Source: Rhodiola kirilowii (taxonomy: Eukaryota; Streptophyta; Magnoliopsida; Saxifragales; Crassulaceae). Taken from it: a stretch of 64,000 nt of DNA. Every line of letters begins with the position of its first letter. Within the stretch, counting starts at the first letter, position 1. The stretch lies in NCBI GenBank assembly GCA_033675215.1, contig CM066200.1:45440341-45504340 (forward strand), given 5' to 3'. Made by a program: the position numbers and the translations under genes. Below are positions 1 to 11,449 of the stretch, one piece after another. Below the pieces are notes generated by a model. It saw nothing but the letters and a program-made list of their open reading frames with translations. It ran no database searches and was not told the DNA's origin.

Positions 1-206
1 GTTTCAAGAGAAATAATACTCCAGCCTTTTTAACTTCCCAAATTGGTCAACTCTCGTTTCAAATAACGGCAGGAAAGATCTTCGAGAATATTCAAAAATT
101 GTTTGTCTTCACGCGCTGTGCCTTCTATTCCAGCTCCCTTCCTTACGTGGTCAGTCCAACTGTTGTAGCTGGGGTTTCGCCTTTGACTGACCACTTCCTG
201 GAACGC
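1..206 (-). other. Spacer between gag-protease and downstream ORF, copia A
   Basis: This non-coding stretch follows the gag-protease stop. It matches 6799-7005 of copy B and 46085-46384 of element C, where it leads into the post-pol ORF. That ORF therefore probably continues left of the window. No other feature is seen. Confidence 0.6.
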
Positions 207-2897
207 TTAGTACTCGAACCCACACAGACCCAAAGAGGATCTGGGTGTTCCAAACTGTGCAATCCGGTTCAATCTCTCATCTGATGAGTTGGCATGAGTC
301 TCTGGATACAGTTTGAACTCCTTCTGCAACTTTGTAATCTTCTGTTCAAACTCGGTCTGTAACTGTGACACCCTTTGATCCAGCAGTCTCTTGGTATAAT
401 TGCCAAAATAGATTTGTGCGATCCTCCTATCTGATCTTGTGTGCAGGGTCTTGTTCACTCCCCCTCGCATAACTCGATGTTTGGTTGGAGCATATTTAAG
501 AGTAGGCCGTGGCTTGTCAAGGCTCCCGACCCCCATGCTGATGGTGTAACAGTTATTTACCCGCCTTCTCCCTTTCATCATAGAACTGCCATTCATGTCT
601 AAAACGAGGCATGAGTCGCGAGAGAATGACACATAGTGTCCATTGTCGCGCAGTTGACTGATGCTAAGAAGATTCATTGTCAAACCATCAACCAGGAGGG
701 TGTCTTCGAGTGCAGGAAGATCCGGAACCTTCAATGTCCCACAGCCAATCACCTGACTCTTCCTACCATCCGCGAAGGTGACAAACCGCATCTCCACAAC
801 AGGCCTAATATTAGAGAGGTATTCAGAGTTACCTGTCATGTGAGCAGAGTATCCGCTGTCGAAGTACCAACTGTCTGACATTATGGAACTTGACGAGCAC
901 CAAGCCACCATGCATGCCGTCTGATTGGCCTTAAGTCTCCAGACATAGTTCTGTCGCGGTTTGGTTTGTTGTTGGTGTCCTCGACGTTCAGCAAGAAACA
1001 GTCGACACTGCCGTCTGATGTGTCCAATCTGATAGCAGTACCAGCATGTGCGCAAGTCTTTCCTCTGATTGGGAGTTGAACTGAGGTAAGCATTTCCGGT
1101 CCTTCTTTGACTACCTTTGGGCTTGACTTGGGACAGATCCACTTTCTGTCTAGGGTGCTCTCTCACCTTCTGTTCCGGCATCTGTTCAGACACATAGTTA
1201 GGTTTGACACGCGTCGAACCTTTTGAGCTGCTTTCTCCTGTATATCCCAGTCCTCTGCGTCCTGTCTCCATCCTCTGAGCATTGAGAATCTCATTCAAAT
1301 TTTTCGAACCAGAGTTCAACATCCTCACTGACTGTTGGAGCTGAATGAGCTCCTTCTCAGCAGTTTCCCGGTCCATCTTTTTTGATTCAAGCTGAAGTTC
1401 CAGCTGTTCAACCTTCCTGAGTTGGAACACCTCCTTTCGTTTTAGATTTGAAATGACTTTTCTTAGATCAGCCATGCCGATAGGGTGAGTTTCTTGGTCC
1501 TTCTCCATGTTGACTTTTAGTGAAGAGATGGTACCAATGAGTTCTGTCTTCTGAGCAAGCAAGCACAGTCTTTCCTGTTTCATAGCATCCAGTTGAGTAC
1601 TTAGAGAAGCTACCGTACCTTCAAGTTCAACCTTCTGTGTGACTAGAATCTCCACTTCTTGCCAGACCTTATCCTTATCTGTAGTGATGCTTGCAATTGC
1701 GTCATTCAGCTTCTTGTTGATTTTGATCAGTTGCAGCCACTTCTTATACAGATCTTTGTATGTCTGAGCGAGGGACTCCTGTGTGAGTTCTTCATTATCA
1801 CTGTCTGGGAGTTCCGACTGAGGTGGAACTGTTGCACCGGTGCTGCTACATTCGCCCAGAGTTATAGTAAAGGCCACAAAGTTGGTGGTTTCACCTTTTT
1901 CTTCATCTGACTCACTGTCGCTGAAGCTAGCGACCATTGCCTTCTTCTTCATGAGAGTATTTGCACATTGTGAAGCAATATGACCGAAACCTTTGCATTC
2001 ATGGCACTGAATCTCTTCCTTACCTTTTTCAGAGGAGTCTTGCCTTATATCGCTTGACTTTGATCTGTCGGATCTCCAATTTCGAAAACCAGTTGATGAA
2101 GACTGACCTTGTTCTGGACCACGTCAATTGATTTTCCTCACCATTCTGTCAAAATTCTGAGCCATCATAGCCAGTTGCTCTGTGGTGCAGCCACCGTCCA
2201 GTTTGTCTCCTGATATGTCCGCTTTAAGGGCAATTCCCTTCACATCTCCGGGTTGGAAATCATGATTGATCTCGTAAGTTCTGAGAGAACCCATCAGCTC
2301 GTCTAGCTTCAGCTTGGAGATGTCATGCATTTCCTCAATGGCTGTGACCTTCATTGCAAATCTTGGAGGGAGTGATCTTTAGACTTTACTAGACATCCTT
2401 TCTTCCTCAATGAGTTTCCCTAGTGCCGCAGCCTCGTTGGACAGTTCCAGAACTCTAGTATTATATTCAGAGATCGTTTCACTCTCTTTCATCTTCATCT
2501 CTTCGAACTTAGTTGTGATCATCTGCATTCGGGAGTTGCGAACTTTGTCCGTGCCTTCATATGCCGTTTGGAGGATATCCCATGCCTCTTTTGCCACTTC
2601 ACAGTTAATGATCAACTTCATGACGTTTTCATCTACTGCAGAGAAGATTGCGTTCATCGCTTTTGAGTTTCCCATGGATCCTTTGTTATCCTCCTCGTCC
2701 CACAAGGCTTCTGGTTTTAGAACAGGATCTCCAGTGAGATTGTTCATCATATGTTCAGTCCATCCACTCTGAACCGACATCCATGCTTTTGTGTCTAGAG
2801 ATTTGAGGAACGACTTCATCATGGGTTTCCAGGTGGCATAGTTCGTGCCTTCAAGCAACGGAGGTCTGGTGATGCTTTGTCCTCCTTTCAGAGGCAT
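207..2897 (-). pseudogene. gag: gag-protease of copia A (broken)
   Basis: This would encode the capsid/nucleocapsid precursor and protease of a copia element, about 97% like the open copy at 7006-9696. The order is a UBN2/DUF4219-type capsid domain, a CCHC knuckle (CHECKGFGHIASQC), a long Glu/Lys/Leu-rich coiled coil, a second knuckle (CWYCYQIGHIRRQC) and a retropepsin segment starting at WYFDSG. The C-terminal tail (SSLGLCGFEY) resembles the end of copia RNase H. The start is the ATG 41 bases after the primer binding site, the same spacing as in B and C. The frame has about two breaks. It is a fossil. Confidence 0.85.
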
Positions 2898-2938
2898 CTT
2901 GAACAGTTTCAGGATCCCACTCAGTGTGTTGAGTGTTT

Positions 2939-2950
2939 GCTCTGATACCA
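2939..2950 (-). other. Primer binding site, tRNA-iMet
   Basis: Read on the minus strand this is TGGTATCAGAGC, the standard copia primer site complementary to initiator Met tRNA. It lies two bases inside the LTR end. Confidence 0.9.
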
Positions 2951-3547
2951 ATTGAAATACTATCCCCTGTTCAAGCTTGTGTTCAAGGTTTAGTTGAGAC
3001 AGATCTTGAACACACTTCACAACAGTTCAAGGATCAGTTGTGACAGACCTCGTACTCTAGATACAATAGTGCAGCAAATAGACAAAGGCAGTAGAACACA
3101 CAGACTGATAACCCAGTTCAGCTCGGCCTACTCTGGGGGGTTTCCCACACCCGAAAAAGGGACATCAAATGTTTATTACGAGTATAGGGTTTCTACACTT
3201 ACACCTTGTAAGAGCCTTACCACAATACTCCGTCTCTCAGATTTGCAACCGAGGTTAACCGCAACTCCCCTCGATCACCTTCGTTCAGAACCTTCAGTCC
3301 GAACGTTCTCGACCTTCTCCAGAAGCTCGGACGCTTTCTCTCGAAAGCTTTGATCACCTTTTTTGTGTGCGGCAGTTGATACGCTTCAGACAGTCTGTGT
3401 TGCACTTGAACAGACTGCACTTGCACCAGTGTATTCTCAATGAGAAAACACAACCGGCCGTCGCTTTCTTCTTCTCCAATCAGCAGGATATGCTCGTGTA
3501 TAATTGATCTTTGAAAGCGATGGGAATTAGGGTTGCCTTTGCATTTG

Positions 3548-3555
3548 TATTTATA
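3548..3555 (-). promoter_or_regulatory. LTR TATA box, copia A
   Basis: TATAAATA on the minus strand in the LTR, at the position also held by TATA boxes in B (10357-10364), C (42622-42629) and D (29426-29433). Confidence 0.6.
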
Positions 3556-3819
3556 TGCTCGGACGAAACCCTAATTCGCACAAGATAATCCCATCAAATA
3601 TTTCGAAATATTTGATGCATATCTTTTACAAATCCTTGGAAGAATATACGAAGTCGTCTTCTTTCCCAAGCAAGTCACGCCATTTTCAATGTGGATATTC
3701 ATTCGAATATCTTATGCTCGAATAAGTCGCACGCCATCTTCAACTTGAAGAAATCTCCGTTGCCAATATCTTCCGGAAAATATCCTTTGCGTCTTGATCA
3801 CGCTGTACACGAGTACTAG

Positions 3820-3879
3820 ACCGTCTACGGCTCCTTTGCGTGTGCTCGGGGTAGAAGTTTTGTATAAATGTATCGCCAT
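3820..3879 (-). pseudogene. rpl2: Plastid rpl2 fragment, first 20 codons
   Basis: The minus strand reads MAIHLYKTSTPSTRKGAVDG, the N-terminus of plastid ribosomal protein uL2. The usual residue after VD is S, so one codon differs from the common form. It is cut after about 20 codons by the insertion junction and cannot be functional. Confidence 0.92.
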
Positions 3880-3907
3880 GCTATTAAGTATTTTGATTTA
3901 ATTTAAG

Positions 3908-4131
<224 letters not shown>

Positions 4132-4140
4132 GAGGCCCCA

Positions 4141-4241
4141 ATGACCATAGATCGAACCTATCCAATTTTTACAGTGCGATGGTTGGCTATTCACGGACTA
4201 GCTGTACCTACCGTTTCTTTTTTGGGTTCAATATCAGCAAT
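4141..4241 (+). pseudogene. psbF: Plastid psbF fragment, first 33 codons
   Basis: It starts [20 protein letters not shown] and continues to SISA, the beta subunit of cytochrome b559. It follows psbE after the normal 9-base gap. The last six or so codons (usually MQFIQR) are missing where the LTR resumes. Confidence 0.94.
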
Positions 4242-4322
4242 ATATGTTCGAACTCCCCCTGAACTCCTGCTCGAACTGTCTAACTCCGTTTTGCCAAACA
4301 CATGCCACACAAGGGAACATCA

Positions 4323-4700
4323 AATAGCACAAGAACTAGTAGAACACAAAATAGCATTAAGCAAGGGTCTAAAAACATTGCCACAATATAAGAATCCCTA
4401 AACCGAATAGGGATTTTAGCTACTCGTATTCATGGTGAAGAATACAATAGCCATAGGCACAAGCAAAGAAAATACAATGGTTTCTTTCTAATGCCGAGAG
4501 AGAAGTGGTAGAGAGAGAAGCTCCATGCCGATCACAATGTAGAGGAATTTTTGTATCAATTTCAAACTCCCATTTCCAAGACCAAGGGGTCTTATTTATA
4601 GGAAATGGATAAGGGAATATGCCAAACTTGGTCCCCAAGTCGGATTGGAAAAAGTGACTTGGCGAGAGCAATAGTCCCACCAACTTTCTTCTTTAGGCAC
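4323..4700 (-). repeat. Flank outside copia A, probable old gypsy LTR leader
   Basis: It is near-identical to 18411-18789. On the minus strand it has a TATA-like TATAAATA (around 4588-4600) and a leader containing ATGAATAC...GTAGCTAAA, a pattern also seen in the LTR leaders of J and the Athila elements here. A perfect 8-base inverted repeat (AATCCCTA/TAGGGATT) lies at about 4391-4413. It is probably the R-U5 part of an older gypsy LTR into which the copia ancestor inserted. The family call is inference. Confidence 0.5.
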
Positions 4701-6713
4701 AGGTTGAATTTAAGCTTATTCCCTACCTGATAAATCAGTTGAGCCCTGTCCTTGTTGACAGTAGAGCGATGAGTAGATGGCCTCCAGTTGAACACAGCTA
4801 AGAAGAACAGCATTGAATAAAATGTAGACTAATCCGCTGTGTGCACAACTGACTCAGTTCTCCACCGAACAGAGTCGCACTGATAGTGCTCACGATCTTT
4901 TCAAAGCTTGATTCCTCTTCATCAACAGCTGAGTCGTCCATGGAGAAGTATACATTGATCAGTTCAGGATCAATCTTGTTCCGTCTTCCTCTAACGTAGA
5001 GGACCCCATAATCTGCTTCTCCAATGACCCCAAATCCAGGAGGAAGGTTTACCATGACTTCACGCACTAAATGCTCGTTGAATGGTTTGCATCTGTCCAA
5101 CGTCCAGAACAGATCAGATTCCTTGAGCACCTCTATCACTTCCTTTCCCTTGTATCGGGACTCATCGAGCAACCTCTCGGGTATGATTTTTCTTTTCAGC
5201 ACACAGCTCCATTTTTTGTACGCATCACGACTGACGAACCAGACACCTTTCTTGACCAATCCAACTGGCACAGTATCAGCCTCATGAGATGGGACTTTAC
5301 ATCTTCCAGCATCCACTGCAACAGGGACAGGAGCTTCACGTTTTCTTTTCTTAGATGAATCAGCTCCCCCTGTCAGGTTGGCCTCCTTCGCAATTTCTTG
5401 GACTGTTCCCTTAGCAGATCTTTCAGACGCCACCTTCTTCTTTCCCTTGTCCTTCTTTTTGAGAGAGATAAGTGGAGCAAGATCTTGGTCATCATCTGAA
5501 AAAGTACCCTCCTTTGAGACTAGCTTCGCAGTATCCTCACGAATTTGTGCACCATCATCCTCAATACGATTACAATGCAGATCATCTTGACCAACAACTG
5601 GAGTAGCCACTGTATCCTTAGCAACTTCCTCTGAACCATCAATTGTCTCACCTTCATTCTGAACATATGGTTCCACAGTTGGAACACTAGTAACTTTTTC
5701 AGCGACAGACTATTTTGTCTCACTACCCTGAGCACAAAGGAGTTCTTCAGACTTTTCAGCTCCCAGATTGTTTTCCTTAGCCAAATCTTCCATGACATTG
5801 TCAATGTCTTTGTACAGCTTCTCCAACTCTTCATCCTCTTCTGCAGGAGAAGCTCCTTTAACTATGGCTTCCTTCAACACCTCTGGATTTTCTGGTGGAT
5901 GAACCATCACGGACACACCCTCCTCTGGCTTACTGATTGGTTCATCTTCCGAACCTCCAATCCTCTTATCAGGGCCATCATCAGACTCCTCATCCATCAC
6001 AAGCTTCCTTTTCCCGGAGGCATCAAGAAGATTCTCTGTCCCCTCATCAGACATTGTTATGATCTTCCCTCTGACAGAGCTGATCCTGGCAAGACACTGT
6101 CTTGGAGAAACAACACGGCGAGTCCCCTTCTTTCTCCGTAAACCATCTGGGCGAATATACCCAGACGCATGGATTTTCTCCCTCCATGACGCAGACCCTC
6201 CAGCCACCTTGCTGGGTACCTTTTCTTCCACAATCTTGATAGTATCATTCCCGATAACTGCCTTACTAGTTTCATCACCAGCCATACCCCTACTGGCTTC
6301 CCAATCAACAGCCCTACTGGCTCCATTATCAACAACAGCCCTACTGGCGTCACCACCAATCACAACTCCGTCCACCACACTCTTATTAACAGCAGAAATA
6401 TTTGCAGAAGCCAACGGAACGGACTGCGAATTAGGAAATACCTCAGTTTTGGACTGAACATGGCTAGGACCGGGATTGAATGATTTTGACAGATCCGCCG
6501 TGACCGACTGAGGGATTTCAGCGGTTGCTCGTTCACTAGACTTCTTTGCTTCGGCCAAGGTTCAGTGTCGGATCGTAAAGGCGACGCCTTTTTTGTCTTC
6601 GGAGCCTTTGATTTCGGAATTTTAGGTTTTGCCACCAGAGCCTTTGAGGACTGCATGTTCTTCTTCTCAGCGGATTTGACGCCAGACTTCGCAGATGTCC
6701 AGTTGTTCACCAT
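4701..6713 (-). pseudogene. Post-pol ORF of copia B, plant-transposon-protein type (broken)
   Basis: It is homologous to the ORF at 46385-54867 in element C. The N-terminus (MVNNWTSAKSG) is basic and Ser/Lys-rich. It is followed by a spacer with repeated ASRAV-like units, an acidic linker and a folded region containing GVWFVSRDAYKKWSCVLKRK and DLFWTLDRCKPFNEHLVREV. The far C-terminus is cut off at the duplication junction. The folded part resembles the 'putative plant transposon protein' family often found in plant retrotransposons, whose function is unknown. It sits where SIRE1-type copia elements have an envelope-like ORF, but I see no clear signal peptide or membrane anchor. It has several breaks. 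Confidence 0.7.
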
Positions 6714-7005
6714 CGCTGTTTGGAGGATGAGCGGTTGAGAGAGAAATTTGGTTCTAGGGTTTGTACGAGCGAGAGAAGGTAGACTGAAAACTGTTTTGTG
6801 TTTCAAAAGAAATAATACTCCAGCCTTTTCAACTTCCCAAATTGGTCAACTCTCGTTTCAAATAACGGCAGGAAAGATCTTTGAGAATATTCAAAAATTG
6901 TTTGTCTTCACGCGCGGTGCCTTCTGGTCCAGCTCCCTTCCTTAGGTGGTCAGTCCAACTGTTGTAGCTGGGGTTTTGCCTTTGACTGACCACTGCCTGG
7001 AACGC
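6714..7005 (-). promoter_or_regulatory. Leader before post-pol ORF, with possible splice acceptor
   Basis: This non-coding stretch separates the gag-protease stop from the post-pol ORF. On the minus strand the ORF start is preceded by a pyrimidine-rich run ending ACAG, then CG and ATG, a reasonable 3' splice site. Element C has the same arrangement at 46381-46387. Subgenomic splicing would be a natural way to express this ORF, but no transcript evidence is available here. Confidence 0.4.
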
Positions 7006-9696
7006 TTAGTACTCGAACCCACACAGACCCAAAGAGGATCTGGGTGTTCCAAACTGTGCAATCCGGTTCAATCTCTCGTCTGATGAGTTGGCATGAGTCT
7101 GTGGATACAGTTTGAACTCCTTCTGCAGCTTTGTTATCTTCTGTTCAAACTCGGTCTGTAACTGTGACACCCTTTGATCCAGCAGTCTCTTGGTATAATT
7201 GCCAAAATAGATTTGTGCGATCCTCCTATCTGATCTTGTGTGCAGGGTCTTGTTCACTCCCCCTCGCATAACTCGATGGTTGGCTGGAGCATAGTTAAGA
7301 GTAGGCCGTGGCTTGTCAAGGCTCCCGACCCCCATGCTGATGGTGTAACAGTTATTTACCCGCCTTCTCCCTTTCATCACAGAACTGCCATTCATGTCTA
7401 AAACGAGGCATGAGTCGCGAGAGAATGACACATAGTGTCCATTGTCGCACAGTTGACTGATGCTAAGAAAATTCATTGTCAAACCTTCAACCAGGAGGGT
7501 GTCTTCGAGTGCAGGGAGATCCGGAACCTTCAATGTCCCACAGCCGATCACCTGACTCTTCATACCATCCGCGAAGGTGACAAACCGCATCTCCTCAACA
7601 GGCCTAATATTAGAGAGGTATTCAGAGTTACCAGTCATGTGAGCAGAGCATCCGCTGTCGAAGTACCAACTGTCTGACATTGTGGAACTTGACGAGCACC
7701 AAGCCACCATGCATGCCGTCTGATTGGCCTTAGGTCTCCAGACCTGGTTCTGTCGCGGTTTGGTTTGTTGTTGGTGTCCTCGACGTTCAGCAAGAAACAG
7801 TCGACACTGCCGTCTGATGTGTCCAATCTGATAGCAGTACCAGCATGTGCGCAAGTCTTTCCTCTGATTGGGAGTTGAACTGAGGTAAGCATTTCCGGTC
7901 CTTATTTGACTACCTTTGGGCTTGACTTGGGACAGATCCACTTTCTGTCTAGGGTGCTCTCTCACCTTCTGTTCCGGCATCTGTTCAGACACATAGTTAG
8001 GTTTGACACGCGTCGAACCTTTTGAGCTGCTTTCTCCTGTGAATCCCAGTCCTCTGCGTCCTGTCTCCATCCTCTGAGCATTGAGAATCTCATTCAAATT
8101 TTTCAAACCAGAGTTCAACATCCTCACTGACTGTTGGAGCTGAATGAGCTCCTTCTCAGCAGTTTCCTGGTCCATCTTTTCTGATTCAAGCTGAAGTTCC
8201 AGCTGTTCAATCTTCCTGAGTTGGAACACCTCCTTTCGTTTCATATCTGAAATGACTTTTCTTAGACCAGCCATGTCGATAGGGTGAGTTTCTTGGTCCT
8301 TCTCCATGTCGACTTTTAGTGAAGAGATGGTACCAATGAGTTCTGTCTTCTGAGCAAGCAAGCACAGTCTTTCCTGTTTCATAGCATCCAGTTGAGTACT
8401 TAGAGAAGCTACCGTACCTTCAAGTTCAACCTTCTGTGTGACCAGAATCTCCACTTCCTGCCAGACGTTATCCTTATCTGTAGTGATGCTTGCAATTGTG
8501 TCATTCAGCTTCTTGTTGATTTTGATCAGTTGCAGCCACTTCTTATACAGATCTTTGTATGTCTGAGCGAGGGACTCCTGTGTGAGTTCTTCATTATCAC
8601 TGTCTGGGAGTTCCGACTGAGGTGGAACTGTTGCACCGGTGCTGCTACATTCGCCCAGAGTTGTAGTAAAGGCCACAAAGTTGGTGGTTTCACCTTTTTC
8701 TTCATCTGACTCATTATCGCTGAAGCTAGCGACCATTGCCTTCTTCTTCATGAGAGTATTTGCACATTGTGAAGCAATATGACCGAAACCTTTGCATTCA
8801 TGGCACTGAATCTCTTCCTTACCTTTTTCAGAGGAGTCTTGCCTTATATCGCTTGACCTTGATCTGTCGGATCTCCAGTTTCGGAAACCAGTTGATGAAG
8901 ACTGACCTTGTTCTGGACCACGTCTATTGATTTTCCTCACCATTCTGCCAAAATTCTGAGTCATCATAGCCAGTTGCTCAGTGGTGCAGCCACCGTCCAG
9001 TTTGTCTCCTGATATGTCCGCTTTAAGGGCAGTTCCCTTCACATCTCCGGGTTGGAAATCATGATTGATCTCGTAAGTTCTGAGAGAACTCATCAGCTCG
9101 TCTAGCTTCAGCTTGGAGATGTCGTGCATTTCCTCAATGGCTGTGACCTTCATTGCAAATCTTGGAGGGAGTGATCTTAAGACTTTACTGGACATCCTTT
9201 CTTCCTCAATGGGTTTCCCTAGTGCCGCAGCCTCGTTGGACAGTTCCAGAACTCTAGTATTATATTCAGAGATCGTTTCACTCTCTTTCATCTTCATCTC
9301 TTCGAACTTAGTTGTGATCATCTGCATTCGGGAGTTGCGAACTTTGTCCATGCCTTCATATGCCGTTTGGAGGATATCCCAGGCCTCTTTTGCCACTTCA
9401 CAGTTAATGATCAACTTCATGACGTTTTCATCTACTGCAGAGAAGATTGCGTTCATCGCTTTTGAGTTTCCCATGGATGCTTTGTTATCCTCCTCGTCCC
9501 ACAAGGCTTCTGGTTTTAGAACAGGATCTCCAGTGAGATTGTTCATCATAGGTTCAGTCCATCCACTCTGAACCGACATCCATGCTTTTTCGTCTAGAGA
9601 TTTGAGGAACGACTTCATCATGGGTTTCCAGGTGGCATAGTTCGAGCCTTCAAGGAACGGAGGTCTGGTGATGCTTTGTCCTTCTTTCAGAGGCAT
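7006..9696 (-). CDS. gag: gag-protease of copia B (open, 896 aa)
   Basis: One uninterrupted frame. Residues 1 to about 250 form a UBN2-type capsid domain (start MPLKEGQSITRPPFLEGSNY). A CCHC knuckle lies near 300 (CHECKGFGHIASQC). Roughly 380-590 is a coiled coil rich in Glu, Lys and Leu. A second knuckle lies near 618 (CWYCYQIGHIRRQC), and a retropepsin-like segment starts near 676 (WYFDSGCSAHMTG). The last 80 residues resemble remnants of RT and RNase H ends. I chose the start 41 bases after the primer site, where A and C also have ATG; the frame is open upstream into the LTR. Product: capsid precursor with protease of a non-autonomous Sirevirus-like element. It is the longest open frame in the window and looks whole. 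Confidence 0.9.
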   Translation of the reverse strand: MPLKEGQSITRPPFLEGSNYATWKPMMKSFLKSLDEKAWMSVQSGWTEPMMNNLTGDPVLKPEALWDEEDNKASMGNSKAMNAIFSAVDENVMKLIINCEVAKEAWDILQTAYEGMDKVRNSRMQMITTKFEEMKMKESETISEYNTRVLELSNEAAALGKPIEEERMSSKVLRSLPPRFAMKVTAIEEMHDISKLKLDELMSSLRTYEINHDFQPGDVKGTALKADISGDKLDGGCTTEQLAMMTQNFGRMVRKINRRGPEQGQSSSTGFRNWRSDRSRSSDIRQDSSEKGKEEIQCHECKGFGHIASQCANTLMKKKAMVASFSDNESDEEKGETTNFVAFTTTLGECSSTGATVPPQSELPDSDNEELTQESLAQTYKDLYKKWLQLIKINKKLNDTIASITTDKDNVWQEVEILVTQKVELEGTVASLSTQLDAMKQERLCLLAQKTELIGTISSLKVDMEKDQETHPIDMAGLRKVISDMKRKEVFQLRKIEQLELQLESEKMDQETAEKELIQLQQSVRMLNSGLKNLNEILNAQRMETGRRGLGFTGESSSKGSTRVKPNYVSEQMPEQKVREHPRQKVDLSQVKPKGSQIRTGNAYLSSTPNQRKDLRTCWYCYQIGHIRRQCRLFLAERRGHQQQTKPRQNQVWRPKANQTACMVAWCSSSSTMSDSWYFDSGCSAHMTGNSEYLSNIRPVEEMRFVTFADGMKSQVIGCGTLKVPDLPALEDTLLVEGLTMNFLSISQLCDNGHYVSFSRDSCLVLDMNGSSVMKGRRRVNNCYTISMGVGSLDKPRPTLNYAPANHRVMRGGVNKTLHTRSDRRIAQIYFGNYTKRLLDQRVSQLQTEFEQKITKLQKEFKLYPQTHANSSDERLNRIAQFGTPRSSLGLCGFEY

Positions 9697-9737
9697 CTTG
9701 AACAGTTTCAGGATCCCACTCAGTGTGTCGAGTGTTT

Positions 9738-9749
9738 GCTCTGATACCA
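9738..9749 (-). other. Primer binding site, tRNA-iMet
   Basis: TGGTATCAGAGC on the minus strand, two bases inside the LTR end and identical to copies A and C. Confidence 0.9.
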
Positions 9750-10356
9750 ATTCAAATACTATCCCCTGTTCAAGCTTGTGTTCAAGGTTTAGTTGAGACA
9801 GATCTTGAACACACTTCACAACAGTTCAAGGATCAGTTGTGACAGACCTCGTACTCTAGCTACAACAGTGCAGCAAATAGACAAAGGCAGTAGAACACAC
9901 ATACTGATAACCCAGTTCGGCTCGGCCTACTCTGGGGGGTTTCCCACACCCGAAAAAGGGACAGCAAATCTTTATTACGAGTATAGGGTTTCCACAAGGA
10001 CTTACACTTACACCTTGTAACAGCCTTACCATAATACTCCGTCTCTCAGTTTTGCAACCGAGGTTCACCGCAATTCCCCTCGATCCCCTTCATTCAGAAC
10101 CTCCAGTCCGAACGTTCTCGACATTCTCCAGAAGCTCAGACGCTTTCTCTCGAAAGCTTTGATCACCTTTGTTGTGTGCGGCAGTTGATACGCTTCAGAC
10201 AGTCTGTGTTGCACTTGAACAGATTGCACTTGCACCAGTGTATTCTCAATGAGAAAACACAACCGGCCGTCACTTTCTTCTTCTCCAATCAGCAGGATAT
10301 GCTCGTGTATAATTGATCTTTGAAAGCGATGGGAATTATGGTTGCCTTTGCATTTG

Positions 10357-10364
10357 TATTTATA
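10357..10364 (-). promoter_or_regulatory. LTR TATA box, copia B
   Basis: TATAAATA on the minus strand, in the same place as in copies A and C. Confidence 0.6.
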
Positions 10365-11199
10365 TGCTCGGACGAAACCCTAATTCGCACAAGATAATCC
10401 CATCAAATATTTCGGAATATTTGATGCATATCTTTTACAAATCCTTGGAAGAATATACGAAGTCGTCTCCTTTCCCAAGCAAGTCACGCCGTCTTCAATG
10501 TGAATATTCATTCGAATATCTTATGCTCGAATAAGTCGCACGCCATCTTCAACTTGACAAAATCTTCGTTGCCAATATCTTCCAGAAAATATCCTTTGCG
10601 TCTTGATCACTGATAGACCATAATCATACGAATCAAAAACACAGTAAAACCCACCAAATTAGACTGTTGGTCTATTTAACTTTTGCTTGTTAGTTCCGAT
10701 TTATTTCTACAGGGCATTTTAGAGACTAAAGTGAAAACACGCTAAGGAGAGGATTTTACGCTGAAAAGATATTAAGAGTCAATCCAAGGTCAAGATCAGA
10801 CGCTGAACGCAGAAATCTCAAGATCCTGACATTGAATTATTTAATACAAATTCAACCGAGGAACAACCAAGTCAGACCGGAGCAAAATTGGATTGACAGT
10901 TTTGTGAAAAGACTGCATAAAATTGTCAAAACTCATCCATGGATCAAGTGACCGGTGGCTTTGGTAAAGAAGATGACTCATGGGTGGCTCCCTCTCCTCC
11001 TCCTCCTTGGGTGACCGGCGGCTTTGAGAGCCAAAGCCACCTTGCCTCCTCCTCCAACCGGCAATCGGCGGCTCCTTTGTGAGCCATAGGAATGTGACAT
11101 GTGGTGGCTCCTCCACCACATCTTCCTCCCTTCCTCCTCCACCCTTGGATGCAACACCACTTGCCACCATCTTGACCCTCCATCCTCCTCCCCTTTAGC

Positions 11200-11207
11200 T
11201 ATAAATA
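11200..11207 (+). promoter_or_regulatory. LTR TATA box, gypsy J
   Basis: TATAAATA followed by GAGGC, repeated in the 3' LTR at 17117-17124. Transcription should start about 30 bases further on, placing the hairpin array in the RNA leader. Confidence 0.7.
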
Positions 11208-11299
11208 GAGGCTCACCCCTCCTCATTTCAACATCCAAAAATTTGTAAAACACTTCTCTCTCTAAGTTTTTGTTACTTTGTAAGTTTGGCTTTGGAAAT

Positions 11300-11449
11300 A
11301 ATACTCCTGTTTGTTATTGAGTATTATACGCTTTGAAATTATAATACTCCTGTCGGTTCTTGAGTATTATAATACTGTAGAGAATACTCCTGTTGGTTCT
11401 TGAGTATTCAGTAGGAAATTGGGAATACTCCTGTTGGTTCTTGAGTATT
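11300..11449 (+). repeat. Four-unit hairpin array in J leader
   Basis: Four 26-base units lie at 11300-11325, 11343-11368, 11383-11408 and 11424-11449. Each has arms AATACTC and GAGTATT, a perfect 7-base inverted repeat around a 12-base loop close to CTGTTGGTTCTT. Unit starts are 43, 40 and 41 bases apart. The 3' LTR repeats the array at 17217-17366 and element H has a rearranged four-unit version at 60573-60717. The position just after the TATA box implies a run of RNA hairpins in the 5' leader. Confidence 0.85.

Noticed and set aside
4141-4401. An 86-codon frame starting with psbF that could pass for a photosystem gene
   Set aside because: Only the first 33 codons are psbF; the rest is copia LTR and flank. 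It is a nuclear plastid fragment.
7006-9696. Zinc-knuckle protein that could be read as a host CCHC gene
   Set aside because: It has a copia primer site 41 bases upstream, an LTR, a UBN2-type capsid domain and a retropepsin motif, so it is retrotransposon gag-protease.
11300-11449. Regular repeats that could suggest a CRISPR-like array
   Set aside because: The units are short palindromes inside an LTR leader of a plant retrotransposon, with no spacers of the CRISPR kind.
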